Origin: Flavisolibacter nicotianae
GTDB lineage: Bacteria > Bacteroidota > Bacteroidia > Chitinophagales > Chitinophagaceae
Assembly: GCF_003628535.1 (NCBI RefSeq)
Contig: NZ_RBCI01000007.1
Coordinates: 1-64,000 of the forward strand
DNA: 64,000 bases
Reading direction: 5' to 3'
Shown here: positions 15,890 to 24,474 of the stretch, piece by piece
Position numbering within the stretch: position 1 is the stretch's first letter
How the letters are laid out: each line of letters opens with the position of its first letter
Program-made: the position numbers and the translations under genes
Notes under the pieces: model-generated
Databases searched by the model: none
What the model was told of the DNA's origin: nothing
Seen by the model: only the letters and a program-made list of their open reading frames with translations

Positions 15890-17221
15890 GCTATTTTTTG
15901 TCGTGGAAGTTGAAAGAGTGGGCTGGTGGAAGGAGTAGGCTTGTATTACATGACAAGCGTTGCAGGCGGTTTGCTTGTTTTTCTGCACTCGTTGTTTCAC
16001 CGCGTCCAGCATACGCTGTTTTGGATCAAAGCTGAGGGGAATTCCAAAGTACGCTTCCTCAGGTGTTTTCAGCTGAAGGCGGCAGTGCGGGCGCTTGCAA
16101 TTGTAATCCTGCACGGCCAAGTTTAGGAACTGGGTCAACTCTTCCAGTGTTCGAAACTTCTGATTGCGTAAGTACCGACTTTTCAGAATGTGGTGGATGG
16201 ACTCTACAGGGGAGTTGGAGAACTGTATGTCTTTCAGTGCGATCTTCTGGACAAGTTTGTGTTCTGTTAATGAAGTAAGAAACTTGTGCACCTCAATGCT
16301 CTTGTTTTCACCACCACCATCCGTCACAAGATAACTGCTGTTGCATTCAGTTTGCTTTGCTGCTGTTTGCAGAGCGTTTGTCAAGGCTTCCTTGATGAGA
16401 GCAAAGCAACGCTTCTCGTTAACGGCAAAACCCAAGATCATTTTGGAATAGTTATCCATGACAAAGGTGATGCAAATCTTCTTTGCCCCATAAAGCTCGT
16501 AGTAGGTGCTGTCTGCATGCCAGTACTCATTGGGAGCGGTGGCTTGAAGTCCTGTCAGGTTGCCCCAGCGTTTACCAACACGTGGTGGCATTTGCAAGAA
16601 GCGGGAGTACTTGTACCAGGAAAACAGACTGGCCTTCAGAAATCCTTTTCGCAGCGCATAGGCGGCAATGGAGACAACAGGCCAATGCTGAAACTTGGAA
16701 GAGGTCAGCAGTGCTTTGATCTTGCGGACTTCCTCCTGACTAAGTTGATTAGGAAAGCGCCTCAGGCAAAGCGAGGTTTGGGAACAGCCACAACGTAAAT
16801 GATATAATACCTTCCACTCCCGGTACTGCGTCGCATTCAGCCCCAGCAGCCGAAGCGCTGTTTTAAGGCTGAGCACTTTTGATAAAACATCAACCGCCGC
16901 AACAATCTTCTTTTGCAATAATCGATCATTTTTGGCGTCGTGAATAAGCACCTGTATTTCCCGTTTAAAAGGCAGCCATGCTTTCAAAATAGCTGATAGC
17001 TGCCGCTTTAAGGCCGTAACCTGCTTTTGCAAAACCAAAACATCCCAGCGGTCTTCAAACAAAAAGCGGTACTCGTGACCAATGTAGGAGGTGTAATCTA
17101 CTTTTCGCCAACTGGAAATGGTGGAAAATGGAATCTGTTTGCGAAAGGAGTGGGGCAGCAGCGCTTCTTTGCCCAAGAGGTACAGCATCACCACAGCCGT
17201 GTCGTATTTTCTCTTTTTCAT
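15872..17221 (-). CDS. DDE (rve-type) transposase
   Basis: A 449-residue transposase with an integrase-core (rve) domain. The catalytic residues are Asp237 in WHADSTYY, Asp301 in VTDGGGEN and Glu340 in SPVESIHH, so the triad is intact. The N-terminal 200 residues are rich in Lys and Arg and fit the DNA-binding region of single-ORF IS3/IS481-like elements. I start at 17221 (MKKRKYD); a start 22 codons upstream is possible but would cross the integrase terminator hairpin. The last codons lie inside a palindromic element. No clear terminal inverted repeats could be found by eye, so the element's exact ends are open. Confidence 0.85.
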   Translation of the reverse strand: MKKRKYDTAVVMLYLLGKEALLPHSFRKQIPFSTISSWRKVDYTSYIGHEYRFLFEDRWDVLVLQKQVTALKRQLSAILKAWLPFKREIQVLIHDAKNDRLLQKKIVAAVDVLSKVLSLKTALRLLGLNATQYREWKVLYHLRCGCSQTSLCLRRFPNQLSQEEVRKIKALLTSSKFQHWPVVSIAAYALRKGFLKASLFSWYKYSRFLQMPPRVGKRWGNLTGLQATAPNEYWHADSTYYELYGAKKICITFVMDNYSKMILGFAVNEKRCFALIKEALTNALQTAAKQTECNSSYLVTDGGGENKSIEVHKFLTSLTEHKLVQKIALKDIQFSNSPVESIHHILKSRYLRNQKFRTLEELTQFLNLAVQDYNCKRPHCRLQLKTPEEAYFGIPLSFDPKQRMLDAVKQRVQKNKQTACNACHVIQAYSFHQPTLSTSTTKNSTYDQS

Positions 17222-17263
17222 AAAAAGAAGTTTTATAAAAGCAAAACCACTGGCATGCCACAC

Positions 17264-17304
17264 AAAAAAGCACCGGGTCACTAACATAGTTGTGAACCGG
17301 TGCT
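17264..17304 (-). terminator. rho-independent terminator of the integrase gene
   Basis: On the minus strand AGCACCGG, TTCAC and a 10-nt loop are followed by GTGAC, CCGGTGCT and six T residues. It sits 32 bp after the integrase stop and just before the transposase start, so it insulates the two genes. Confidence 0.85.
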
Positions 17305-17335
17305 GCTATAAAATAAAGTTGTTTTCTTCGCCTTG

Positions 17336-18535
17336 TTAATCGGCAAAGCTATTGTTCACCTCTTTCAACTTTTGGTGTACCCGTTCTCGCTCATTAACAG
17401 CATAGGTGAGTGTAGTTTTTGTTGACTTGTGGCTGTTGTGTGCAGATGCAGTCTTCAAATCCAGCAGGGCAGCTGTTTGGTCTGTGTTCAGGTGTTTTAA
17501 TGAATAGAAATCACAATCAATCCCCAACTTTCCTTTAATGTGTTTGCGCCACCTTCGCGAGATCTGCTCGGCGCGAATGGAACTAGCACCGGGTTGCAGT
17601 CCTTTGCTAAATACATAATCACCTTTTGAGCAACCTTCCATGGCCGCTTGCCAAAAGGGAACGGCAATATCTTTAATGGTGCGTTCCACCCACTCGTAAT
17701 TCTTACCTTTTAGCACCAAGTATCTGACTTTTTGCCGTTTTAGGTCCACATGTTCACCTTTGACCTTCAGGATTTCTGTCGTACGGCTGCCGGAATGAAA
17801 AAAGATATGAACAAAGCGCCAGAGCCGTTCATCATATGCTTTGGTGAACTGATCTACACGGGCACATTCTTCGAGTGAAAGAACCGGACGAATGTTCTTG
17901 ATGGTCTTCTTCTTTTTGAGGTCGCGAACGGGATTGAACTCCACGGCTTGGTGCTGAAGGAGTTGACCAAAGAGAATAGAGAGATACTTGATATACACAT
18001 TGTACGTATTGGCGGTCCACCGGTCTTTGATCTTTCCGCACTGCTCCAGTAGGAGCAGCATGTGCGAAGGTTTGATTTCAGAAATAGAGACATAATCCAA
18101 ACCTATTTGAATGGATGCTTTTTCCACATAACCAAGAACACTTTTGATGTCAGTGTGAGTACGACCCTGAAAACCAGCTTTAGCAAAGGCAAGCCGGAGT
18201 GCTTCCAGAAATGGGGTTTGCGGGAAAATGGAATGGCTCTGCTCAAAAGGAGCGATGTGCTTTTCCAAAATGGGATTAAAGCCCAGCTTCTTCAGTTCAT
18301 TAAGCTCGAGCTCCATGAGCGCTTTGGTGACGGCACGCCGCTCTTCAAGCGTCTTGGCTTCGTTCATGCCTTTGATGATGCGGAGCTTTCCTTTCGGGTA
18401 CTTTTCTTTCAGCGTGGGGTCATAAAAACGGTAATAGATGTACCAATTCTTTTTCAGAGATGCCTTAGCCGTTTCCCAATTGGCGGGATTGACTTTGAGT
18501 TCGCTGCACTTGCAGCCGTTGGGTAGTTGTATCAT
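17336..18535 (-). CDS. tyrosine recombinase (island integrase)
   Basis: A 399-residue tyrosine integrase that reads away from the 3' end of tRNA-Arg, the standard place for the integrase of an element using that tRNA as attachment site. N-terminal part: an arm/SAM-like DNA-binding region beginning LPNGCKCSEL. The catalytic part shows HSGSRTTEIL (first Arg), LVLKGKNYEWVER (beta-hairpin Lys), YSLKHLNTD (His, but the usual HxxR arginine is not in place), AHNSHKSTKTTL (second His) and the likely nucleophile Tyr in LTYAVNE. The ATG at 18535 is chosen; an upstream frame reaches the tRNA and is not credible. Two AGTGTTAAC repeats lie just upstream. Confidence 0.85.
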   Translation of the reverse strand: MIQLPNGCKCSELKVNPANWETAKASLKKNWYIYYRFYDPTLKEKYPKGKLRIIKGMNEAKTLEERRAVTKALMELELNELKKLGFNPILEKHIAPFEQSHSIFPQTPFLEALRLAFAKAGFQGRTHTDIKSVLGYVEKASIQIGLDYVSISEIKPSHMLLLLEQCGKIKDRWTANTYNVYIKYLSILFGQLLQHQAVEFNPVRDLKKKKTIKNIRPVLSLEECARVDQFTKAYDERLWRFVHIFFHSGSRTTEILKVKGEHVDLKRQKVRYLVLKGKNYEWVERTIKDIAVPFWQAAMEGCSKGDYVFSKGLQPGASSIRAEQISRRWRKHIKGKLGIDCDFYSLKHLNTDQTAALLDLKTASAHNSHKSTKTTLTYAVNERERVHQKLKEVNNSFAD

Positions 18536-18551
18536 ACATGTAGCATTTAAA

Positions 18552-18572
18552 AGTGTTAACGTTAGTGTTAAC
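18552..18572. promoter_or_regulatory. direct repeats upstream of integrase
   Basis: AGTGTTAAC occurs at 18552-18560 and again at 18564-18572, 12 bp apart, between the integrase start and the tRNA 3' end. Helically phased short repeats in this position could bind the integrase arm domain, an excisionase or a repressor. That role is inference from position only. Confidence 0.4.
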
Positions 18573-18647
18573 TCTTGTGAAAAAATGCTACAGTAAAAGG
18601 AAAGTAGAGCAAATATAAACAATTGGTTTTCAATTGTCAATACTTTG

Positions 18648-18721
18648 TGATCCAGTCAGGATTCGAACCTGAGACCTACTGCTTAGAAGGCAGTTGCTCT
18701 ATCCAGCTGAGCTACTGGACC
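18648..18721 (-). tRNA. tRNA-Arg (UCU)
   Basis: A 74-nt tRNA on the minus strand. Acceptor stem GGTCCAG/CTGGATC is perfect. The D-arm GCTC-AGCTGGATA-GAGC, the anticodon arm ACTGC-CTTCTAA-GCAGT with anticodon TCT, and the T-arm TCAGG-TTCGAAT-CCTGA all pair. The discriminator is A and CCA is not encoded. The integrase gene lies on the 3' side, so this gene is the likely attachment site of the island and marks its boundary with the chromosome. Confidence 0.97.
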
Positions 18722-18782
18722 TTAATAAAAAGGCCGTTCTCCGAAAAGAACGGCGCAAAGATAAGAGAATCAGGGATTCAAT

Positions 18783-19283
18783 TTATTGTACGGGAGAAAA
18801 TCTAAATCCGTTCAAAAATGCGTCGTGCGATGTAACCGTCGTATCTGTGATATTACGGACATAGAGCAGTGAAATGATCTTTCCATTTGTGGAGCCTTTA
18901 ATCTTCCAGTCAATACCGTCTTTGTCCTGCCAGTAGTCCGTCAGGCAAAGCTGGCCGGCGCCCTGTTCGATTTCCATCGACTGGTTGCATTCGATCTGCA
19001 GGGGTTTCCGGCACCGGTTGATGAAATTCACCAAAATCTCTTCCGATTTTTCAAGGCTGTAAACTTTGTTCAGTTGCACACAGATCATTCCGTATTTGAC
19101 AGTGCCAATCTTGTGTTCATTGAACAGTAGCCGGTCTCCGTCTTTTGTCCGGCGAACATGTAGTCTCTTTGCTGCGGGATGAAGAAGCGCAGAACATCCT
19201 GGACAAATAACATAACGCCGGAAACGAGAATTGGCGGCGCGAAGAACAAGGCTGGTGGCAAGAAGTGCGATAAGGTTTTCCAT
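18783..19283 (-). CDS. hypothetical protein
   Basis: A 166-residue protein beginning with a hydrophobic stretch (residues 4-14, LIALLATSLVL) followed by basic residues and ICPGC. The rest is a mixed alpha/beta-looking chain with several cysteines. The start at 19283 is preferred because the frame upstream overlaps the divergent hutH gene. Only 56 bp separate the two starts, so they share a promoter region. I do not recognise a family. Confidence 0.6.
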   Translation of the reverse strand: MENLIALLATSLVLRAANSRFRRYVICPGCSALLHPAAKRLHVRRTKDGDRLLFNEHKIGTVKYGMICVQLNKVYSLEKSEEILVNFINRCRKPLQIECNQSMEIEQGAGQLCLTDYWQDKDGIDWKIKGSTNGKIISLLYVRNITDTTVTSHDAFLNGFRFSPVQ

Positions 19284-19339
19284 AGTGTCTAAATTGGTGC
19301 TTGTTGCTGTAAGATAAAAGATATTTTTATGCCTTTGAT

Positions 19340-20902
19340 ATGCAGAAAGAATTTTTCTACGGACAAGATATTCTCTCCGTTGAACTGGCCATAGCCTTAG
19401 CCAAAAAAACGATTGGCGGCCGGCTGAGTGAGGAGACAAAACAAAAGGTGCAGCAAAGCAGCCGTTATGTGCAACATATGGTCGATAACGGCAAGACGGT
19501 CTATGGCATTACCACCGGCTTTGGCATTCTGGCCAATACAAAGATCAGCGAAGAGGACGCGGCGACATTGCAATACAAGATCCTACAAAGTCACAGTGTT
19601 GGCGTTGGCAATCCCGTGCCCGAAGAAATTGCCCGCCTCATGCTGATCACCAAACTGCACTCACTGGCGCAGGGTTATTCCGGGATTCAACTGGCAACGC
19701 TGGAACGGATTCTCTGGCACCTCGAAGTCGACGCAATTCCTGTTGTACCCGAAAAAGGGAGCGTGGGTGCATCTGGCGACCTGGCACCGCTGGCACATTT
19801 GTTTCTGCCCCTAATTGGTCTTGGCGAGGTGTTTTACAAAGGGAAACGGCAAACAACAGCAAGCCTTTTTCAGCAAACCGGCACCAAACCGGTATCGCTT
19901 GGGCCTAAGGAAGGACTGGCGCTGATCAACGGAACCCAGTTTATCCTGGCCTTGGCCATCAAGGCCGTTGAGCGGATGCACTACTGTCTCGAAGCGGCCG
20001 ATATTATTGGTGCCATGAGCCTCGAGGCTCTAACCGGTACAAAAGCACCTTTTGATGAACGACTCCATCGCCTTCGTCCATTCACTGGTGCACGACTGGT
20101 GGCGCAGCGGCTCTGCCATCTGCTGGAAAATTCCGAGATCATGCAAAGCCACATGGATTGCGGTCGTGTGCAGGATCCCTATTCCTTGCGTTGCATGCCG
20201 CAAGTGCACGGCGCTTCCCGCAATGCCTGGCTTCACCTGAAAGAGCTGACTACCATTGAGGCAGGTGCAGTAACGGATAACCCGATCGTTTTTGGCGAAG
20301 ACGACACGATTAGTGGTGGGAATTTTCATGGCCAGCCCCTGGCACTTCCGCTCGATTATGCCTGCTTCGCCGCATCCGAAGTGGGCAATATTTCCGACCG
20401 TCGCTGCTATCTTTTGCTGGAGGGGAAGTGGGGCCTGCCGCTTCTGTTGATGAAGCGGGTAGGGCTCAACAGCGGCTTTATGATTCCCCAATACACGACG
20501 GCAGCTCTCGTTTCGGAAAACAAGACTCTTTGCTTTCCCAGCAGTGCCGACAGCATTCCGACCTCACTTGGACAAGAAGACCATGTCAGTATGGGAAGTA
20601 TCAGCGGCCGGAAATTGCTGCAGGTACTTGACAATTTGGAATCAATTCTCGCAATCGAACTGCTCTGTGCCTGCCAGGCAATTGAATTCAGGCGGCCGTT
20701 AAAAAGCAGTGCCATCTTGGAAGAAGCCCATCATTTTGTTCGGCGCTATGTTGGCTTTGCGGAAGAGGACCGCGTCTTTGCCGATGACATTGGTCGGATA
20801 AAAAACCATCTACAGGATTATTCTTTTGTTCGCCACGTGCAGCAATTTGCTGTGAATAAGAACATTCCGCTCAACAAAGATTTCGACGCCTTTTCACTTT
20901 AA
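19340..20902 (+). CDS. hutH: histidine ammonia-lyase
   Basis: A 520-residue aromatic amino-acid lyase. It converts L-histidine to urocanate and ammonia, the first step of histidine breakdown. The MIO cofactor triad Ala-Ser-Gly is seen in GSVGASGDLAP (144-146). TVYGITTGFG (Tyr55), LINGTQF and the QDPYSLRCMPQVHG region are also conserved. The length fits the family. No urocanase, imidazolonepropionase or formiminoglutamase genes are nearby, so the rest of the pathway must be elsewhere. A phenylalanine/tyrosine lyase or aminomutase role is less likely, but family members can switch substrate. Confidence 0.9.
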   Translation: MQKEFFYGQDILSVELAIALAKKTIGGRLSEETKQKVQQSSRYVQHMVDNGKTVYGITTGFGILANTKISEEDAATLQYKILQSHSVGVGNPVPEEIARLMLITKLHSLAQGYSGIQLATLERILWHLEVDAIPVVPEKGSVGASGDLAPLAHLFLPLIGLGEVFYKGKRQTTASLFQQTGTKPVSLGPKEGLALINGTQFILALAIKAVERMHYCLEAADIIGAMSLEALTGTKAPFDERLHRLRPFTGARLVAQRLCHLLENSEIMQSHMDCGRVQDPYSLRCMPQVHGASRNAWLHLKELTTIEAGAVTDNPIVFGEDDTISGGNFHGQPLALPLDYACFAASEVGNISDRRCYLLLEGKWGLPLLLMKRVGLNSGFMIPQYTTAALVSENKTLCFPSSADSIPTSLGQEDHVSMGSISGRKLLQVLDNLESILAIELLCACQAIEFRRPLKSSAILEEAHHFVRRYVGFAEEDRVFADDIGRIKNHLQDYSFVRHVQQFAVNKNIPLNKDFDAFSL

Positions 20903-20968
20903 GTGTCAACCTTGCCAGCATAGACCGACTGGCATAAAATTTATTGTGAGTTAACCAAAATCGCTATT

Positions 20969-21595
20969 ATGAAAAAGATTCCTCTTGCATTGGCAGGCTT
21001 GGCACTCACGGTAGGATTTACTGCTTGCAGTGGCGGTAACGATGCTGACAAAAGCACAACGACCACAACCACGACGTCAACAGACAACACCGCTACAAAG
21101 GCAGACAGCATGAATGCCAACGCTCCTGCGGCAACCACAACAGCAAGCCCTAAGCTACCTCTTAACAAGGACGACTCGACCTTTGTTATGAAAGCAGCGA
21201 TGGGTGGGATGATGGAAGTAGAAGCAGGTAAAATTGCCCAGCAAAATGCACAAAGTGAAAGGGTGAAAGCATTTGGTACCATGATGGTAAACGATCATGG
21301 AAATGCCAATAACGAATTGAGCACCTTCGCCTCAAGCCGGGGCTTGACTCTTCCAACAGCACTTCCGGCCGATATGCAAAAGCACCTTGACGGCATGCGC
21401 AACATGAAGGGCAAAGCCTTCGACAATCACTACATTGGTATGATGTTGAGCGACCACAAAAAAGATGTAGGTGAATTTGAAAAAGAATCAACCAGCGCCA
21501 ACGATGCCGAACTGAAATCGTGGGCGGCGAAAACCTTACCGGTATTGAAGACGCACCTTGATTCCGCACAGGCTCTCAATAAGGCAAAAATGTAA
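20969..21595 (+). CDS. DUF4142 lipoprotein
   Basis: A 208-residue exported protein. The signal peptide ends VGFTAC with Cys20 as lipid anchor. A Thr/Ser-rich linker (residues 30-60) precedes a DUF4142 domain with motifs DSTFVMKAAMGGMMEVEAGK, QRVKAFGTMMVNDH-like helices and DNHYIGMMLSDHKK. This helical, ferritin-like fold is widespread in Bacteroidota; its function is unknown, with links to stress or envelope suggested in the literature. It is a single gene closed by a strong terminator. Confidence 0.88.
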   Translation: MKKIPLALAGLALTVGFTACSGGNDADKSTTTTTTTSTDNTATKADSMNANAPAATTTASPKLPLNKDDSTFVMKAAMGGMMEVEAGKIAQQNAQSERVKAFGTMMVNDHGNANNELSTFASSRGLTLPTALPADMQKHLDGMRNMKGKAFDNHYIGMMLSDHKKDVGEFEKESTSANDAELKSWAAKTLPVLKTHLDSAQALNKAKM

Positions 21596-21613
21596 GCTGT
21601 ACGTTTTTAAAAC

Positions 21614-21644
21614 AAAAAGCGCCGAGGTAAAACCGGCGCTTTTT
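21614..21644. terminator. bidirectional hairpin terminator
   Basis: AAAAAGCGCCG and CGGCGCTTTTT form an 11-bp stem with a 9-nt loop. It ends the DUF4142 gene on the plus strand and can serve the mutase gene on the minus strand. Confidence 0.9.
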
Positions 21645-21770
21645 GTTTTCAATCTCTTTGGACGGTTCAAATAATCTGGAGCCGCATTCAACAATAGTGA
21701 ATATTCCACTGCCAATTGCAAACTGTCAACTGTCTGCGCATTTTCACCCGACGGTTATTTCCAAAGCACA

Positions 21771-23333
21771 TCACCGGTGTTCGCCAAACACGCTGCGCAA
21801 GGTATCGGCAATTTCTCCCAATGTGCAAAGCTGTTCCACCGCGTTGACCACAGAAGGCATGATATTCGTGCCGTCTGCCGCCGACTGGCGTACCGATTGG
21901 AGCGCAGCAATTACGGAGCTTTGATCCCGCTCGCTTTTTAACGTAGCCAGTTTGGCAACCTGGGTTTCGCGGATGCTGTCGTCGACTTTAAAAATTGGAA
22001 TCGTCTGGCTTTCGTTGACCGAAAACCTGTTCATGCCGACAATGATTTTGTCGCCAGATTCGATTTGGCGCTGGTAGGCATAGGCGCTCCGCGCAATTTC
22101 TTCCTGCATGAAACCATTTTCAATCGCAGGGACACTGCCGCCCATGGCGTCCATTTTATGGATCAGCTCCCAGGCTTTGTTTTCCACTTCGGCTGTCAGC
22201 GCTTCCACGTAAAATGAACCGGCAAGCGGATCCGCTGTATCCGGTGCGCCGCTTTCAAAGGCAACGATTTGTTGCGTTCGCAGCGCCGTTCGTGCCGCTT
22301 CTTCGGTTGGCAGGCTCAGTGCTTCGTCGTAACCGTTGGTGTGCAGGGATTGCGTGCCACCCAGAACCGCGGCCAATGTTTGAACCGTTACCCGTGCAAT
22401 GTTGTTGTGTGGCTGCTGTGCCGTTAATGTGCTGCCGCCGGTTTGCGTATGAAAACGCAGCATCATGGCTTTGGGATCGGTGGCGCCCAGTTCTTTCATA
22501 ATGGCAGTCCACATACGGCGGGCGGCCCTGAACTTAGCCACTTCTTCAAACAGGTTGTTGTGTGCGTTGAAAAAAAAGGAGAGACGTTTGCCAAAAACAT
22601 CAATATCCATTCCTTTTTCAAGAGCAGCTTTGACGTAAGCTTTGCCGTTGCTAAGGGTAAAGGCGATTTCCTGTACGGCCGTGCTCCCGGCTTCGCGGAT
22701 ATGGTAGCCCGAAATCGAAATGGTGTTCCACTTGGGAACTTCCTTGCTGCACCAGTCAAAAATATCGGTGATGATTCGCATGGATGGCTTGGGCGGGTAA
22801 ATGTAAGTTCCCCGCGCAGCATATTCTTTCAGGATATCGTTTTGGATTGTACCGGTAATTTTTCCCAGGTCGGCCCCCTGCTTTTTTGCCAGCGCAACAT
22901 AAAAAGCGAGCAGAATAAACGCCGTGGCATTGATGGTCATAGAGGTTGAAACATCTTCCAGTTTGATTCCGCTGAAAAGCGTTTCCATGTCGCGGAGAGA
23001 GTCGATCGCAACCCCAACCTTGCCCACTTCGCCTTCGGCAAGCGGGTGGTCGCTGTCGTAACCGATTTGCGTTGGCAGGTCAAATGCAACGCTCAATCCC
23101 ATCACCCCCTGGGAAAGAAGGTAGTGATAGCGCTTGTTGCTTTCTTCAGCAGTGGAAAAGCCGGCGTACTGGCGCATGGTCCACAGTTTACCCCGGTACA
23201 TATCGGGCTGTATCCCGCGGGTGAATGGTGTTTCTCCCGGGAGCTCGGATGGTGGTGGAAACTGCTCCGAGTCCGCATGGGTGTAAACCGGTTTGATTTC
23301 AATCCCCGAATCGGTGACTACTTCTTTGCGCAT
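21771..23333 (-). CDS. methylmalonyl-CoA mutase family, catalytic subunit
   Basis: A 520-residue protein covering only the catalytic barrel domain of B12-dependent acyl-CoA mutases. Conserved: [54 protein letters not shown] and [13 protein letters not shown]. The Tyr in MYRGKLW and the Arg in LRFHTQTGG occupy the places of the two residues that read the CoA thioester carboxylate in methylmalonyl-CoA mutase. The C-terminal cobalamin domain of the usual 700-residue mutase is absent, so a separate small B12 subunit should exist; none is seen in the window. Substrate could also be isobutyryl- or another branched acyl-CoA. Confidence 0.85.
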   Translation of the reverse strand: MRKEVVTDSGIEIKPVYTHADSEQFPPPSELPGETPFTRGIQPDMYRGKLWTMRQYAGFSTAEESNKRYHYLLSQGVMGLSVAFDLPTQIGYDSDHPLAEGEVGKVGVAIDSLRDMETLFSGIKLEDVSTSMTINATAFILLAFYVALAKKQGADLGKITGTIQNDILKEYAARGTYIYPPKPSMRIITDIFDWCSKEVPKWNTISISGYHIREAGSTAVQEIAFTLSNGKAYVKAALEKGMDIDVFGKRLSFFFNAHNNLFEEVAKFRAARRMWTAIMKELGATDPKAMMLRFHTQTGGSTLTAQQPHNNIARVTVQTLAAVLGGTQSLHTNGYDEALSLPTEEAARTALRTQQIVAFESGAPDTADPLAGSFYVEALTAEVENKAWELIHKMDAMGGSVPAIENGFMQEEIARSAYAYQRQIESGDKIIVGMNRFSVNESQTIPIFKVDDSIRETQVAKLATLKSERDQSSVIAALQSVRQSAADGTNIMPSVVNAVEQLCTLGEIADTLRSVFGEHR

Positions 23334-23418
23334 AAATCAGATTCAATTTGGTTGGCGACAATCAAAGAAAGGTTGGCGGAAAATATGACCAAAAGAAAAG
23401 GGTTTTCCGCCGAAACAA

Positions 23419-23916
23419 TCACATGATTTTCTTGGCTTCTTCGTTCAGCAGGTTGAGCGTATACGTGTGCAGCGCTGCATTTTCCTGGTTCATGATCGCT
23501 TCCAACAGTCCTTTGTTCAAATCGTGTGCCCTCGCATCGGCCGGCAGGGTTTTCGAAATGGAGTTGATGATCAGAAGGGTTTGGTCACGCAGGTTGCGGA
23601 CTGAATCCCAGGCTGTCTGGCTTACATAAATCTGCTGTGAGGCATTGTACTCAAATTCCTGCTTGATGTTTTCGATGAGCATGAATTGCATATCCCTGGC
23701 CGACATGTCGGGCTGGTTAACACGGCTGATCAGGTTGGGTAGCGAAATGCGTTCACAGAGGATCACGAGCCGCTCGAATGCCTGCAGACGGAGCGGGATG
23801 CTGTTGAAGTCGTGTACGGGTGCCGGTGCTTTTTCACGATAGGTACGCAAAAACGCAAGGATGCCAACGGCAAGAGCGACGGCGGCAAGAAGTAGACTAA
23901 GCGTTGATTCTTCCAT
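23419..23916 (-). CDS. hypothetical membrane-anchored protein
   Basis: A 165-residue protein with one N-terminal membrane helix (about residues 5-22, SLLLAAVALAVGILAFL), a short linker and a helical soluble part. The latter has LRLQAFERLVILCERI and LIENIKQEFEYNASQQIYVS. It resembles a conserved Bacteroidota family of unknown role (from memory). The start at 23916 gives a sensible membrane anchor. It is in the same direction as the mutase gene, 85 bp upstream of it, so the two may be co-transcribed. Confidence 0.75.
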   Translation of the reverse strand: MEESTLSLLLAAVALAVGILAFLRTYREKAPAPVHDFNSIPLRLQAFERLVILCERISLPNLISRVNQPDMSARDMQFMLIENIKQEFEYNASQQIYVSQTAWDSVRNLRDQTLLIINSISKTLPADARAHDLNKGLLEAIMNQENAALHTYTLNLLNEEAKKIM

Positions 23917-23996
23917 TGTTTGTTCTTGAGGCGCAAAAATACTGTGAAAGCCTATGCGCCGAGTGCGTGGTTTCAACAATGACAACGGCTCCTTCG

Positions 23997-24004
23997 TACC
24001 TTTG
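23997..24004 (+). promoter_or_regulatory. TAnnTTTG promoter box, nearly leaderless
   Basis: TACCTTTG fits the Bacteroidota -7 consensus TAnnTTTG. The ATG of the Fe-S carrier gene follows only four bases after it. A transcription start a few bases downstream of the box would fall on or next to the start codon, which implies a leaderless or almost leaderless mRNA. A TTTC about 23 bp upstream could act as a weak -33 element. Confidence 0.5.
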
Positions 24005-24008
24005 GCGG

Positions 24009-24353
24009 ATGAATACGACTCTCGAAGCACCTGTGCGGTTTACCACCGGTGCAGTGACTGAAATAAAGCGCCTGATGAATGAACCGGGTTTTGATCACAC
24101 AAATGAATTGCGTATTGGCGTGAAAGGTGGCGGCTGCTCCGGGCTTTCTTATGTTCTTGGATTCGACAAAAAAGGAGAGAAGGACACGGCCTATGAAATC
24201 GATGGGATCCGTTTTATCATGGATAAATCCCACGAGCTTTACCTTGCAGGGATGGAGATCGATTGGGAAAACGGCCTGAACAACCGCGGCTTTACGTTCA
24301 ACAATCCCAATGCTTCTTCTACTTGTGGATGCGGTTCTTCTTTTGGTGTATAA
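24009..24353 (+). CDS. A-type Fe-S cluster carrier (IscA/ErpA/HesB)
   Basis: A 114-residue A-type carrier that receives and delivers iron-sulfur clusters to apoproteins in the cytoplasm. The three ligand cysteines are present: Cys43 in GGGCSG, and Cys106 and Cys108 in STCGCGSSF. The rest (ELRIGVKGGGCSGLSY, GFTFNNPNA) is typical. The ATG at 24009 gives the family length. It is a single gene divergent from the membrane-anchored protein at 23916. Which of IscA, SufA or ErpA it corresponds to cannot be decided. Confidence 0.93.
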   Translation: MNTTLEAPVRFTTGAVTEIKRLMNEPGFDHTNELRIGVKGGGCSGLSYVLGFDKKGEKDTAYEIDGIRFIMDKSHELYLAGMEIDWENGLNNRGFTFNNPNASSTCGCGSSFGV

Positions 24354-24474
24354 CCCTAATGGCAGCTGGTTGTTAGGCAGATTGCATCGAAAACAATTGG
24401 TGTTATAAGATAAATGCTTCGGCAGCTGCACTGTCCTTCGCAGTCTTGCCGGTTCGGCGCCTGCTGATTTCGTT

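Noticed and set aside
15643-16035. 130-codon frame on the plus strand across the right tRNA-derived repeat
   Set aside because: It runs from inside the M19-like gene through the repeat and into the transposase gene on the other strand, so it is a chance open frame.
1-18647. CRISPR array, because of several short spaced repeats
   Set aside because: The repeats are palindromic elements at irregular distances and in both orientations, with no regular spacers and no cas genes.
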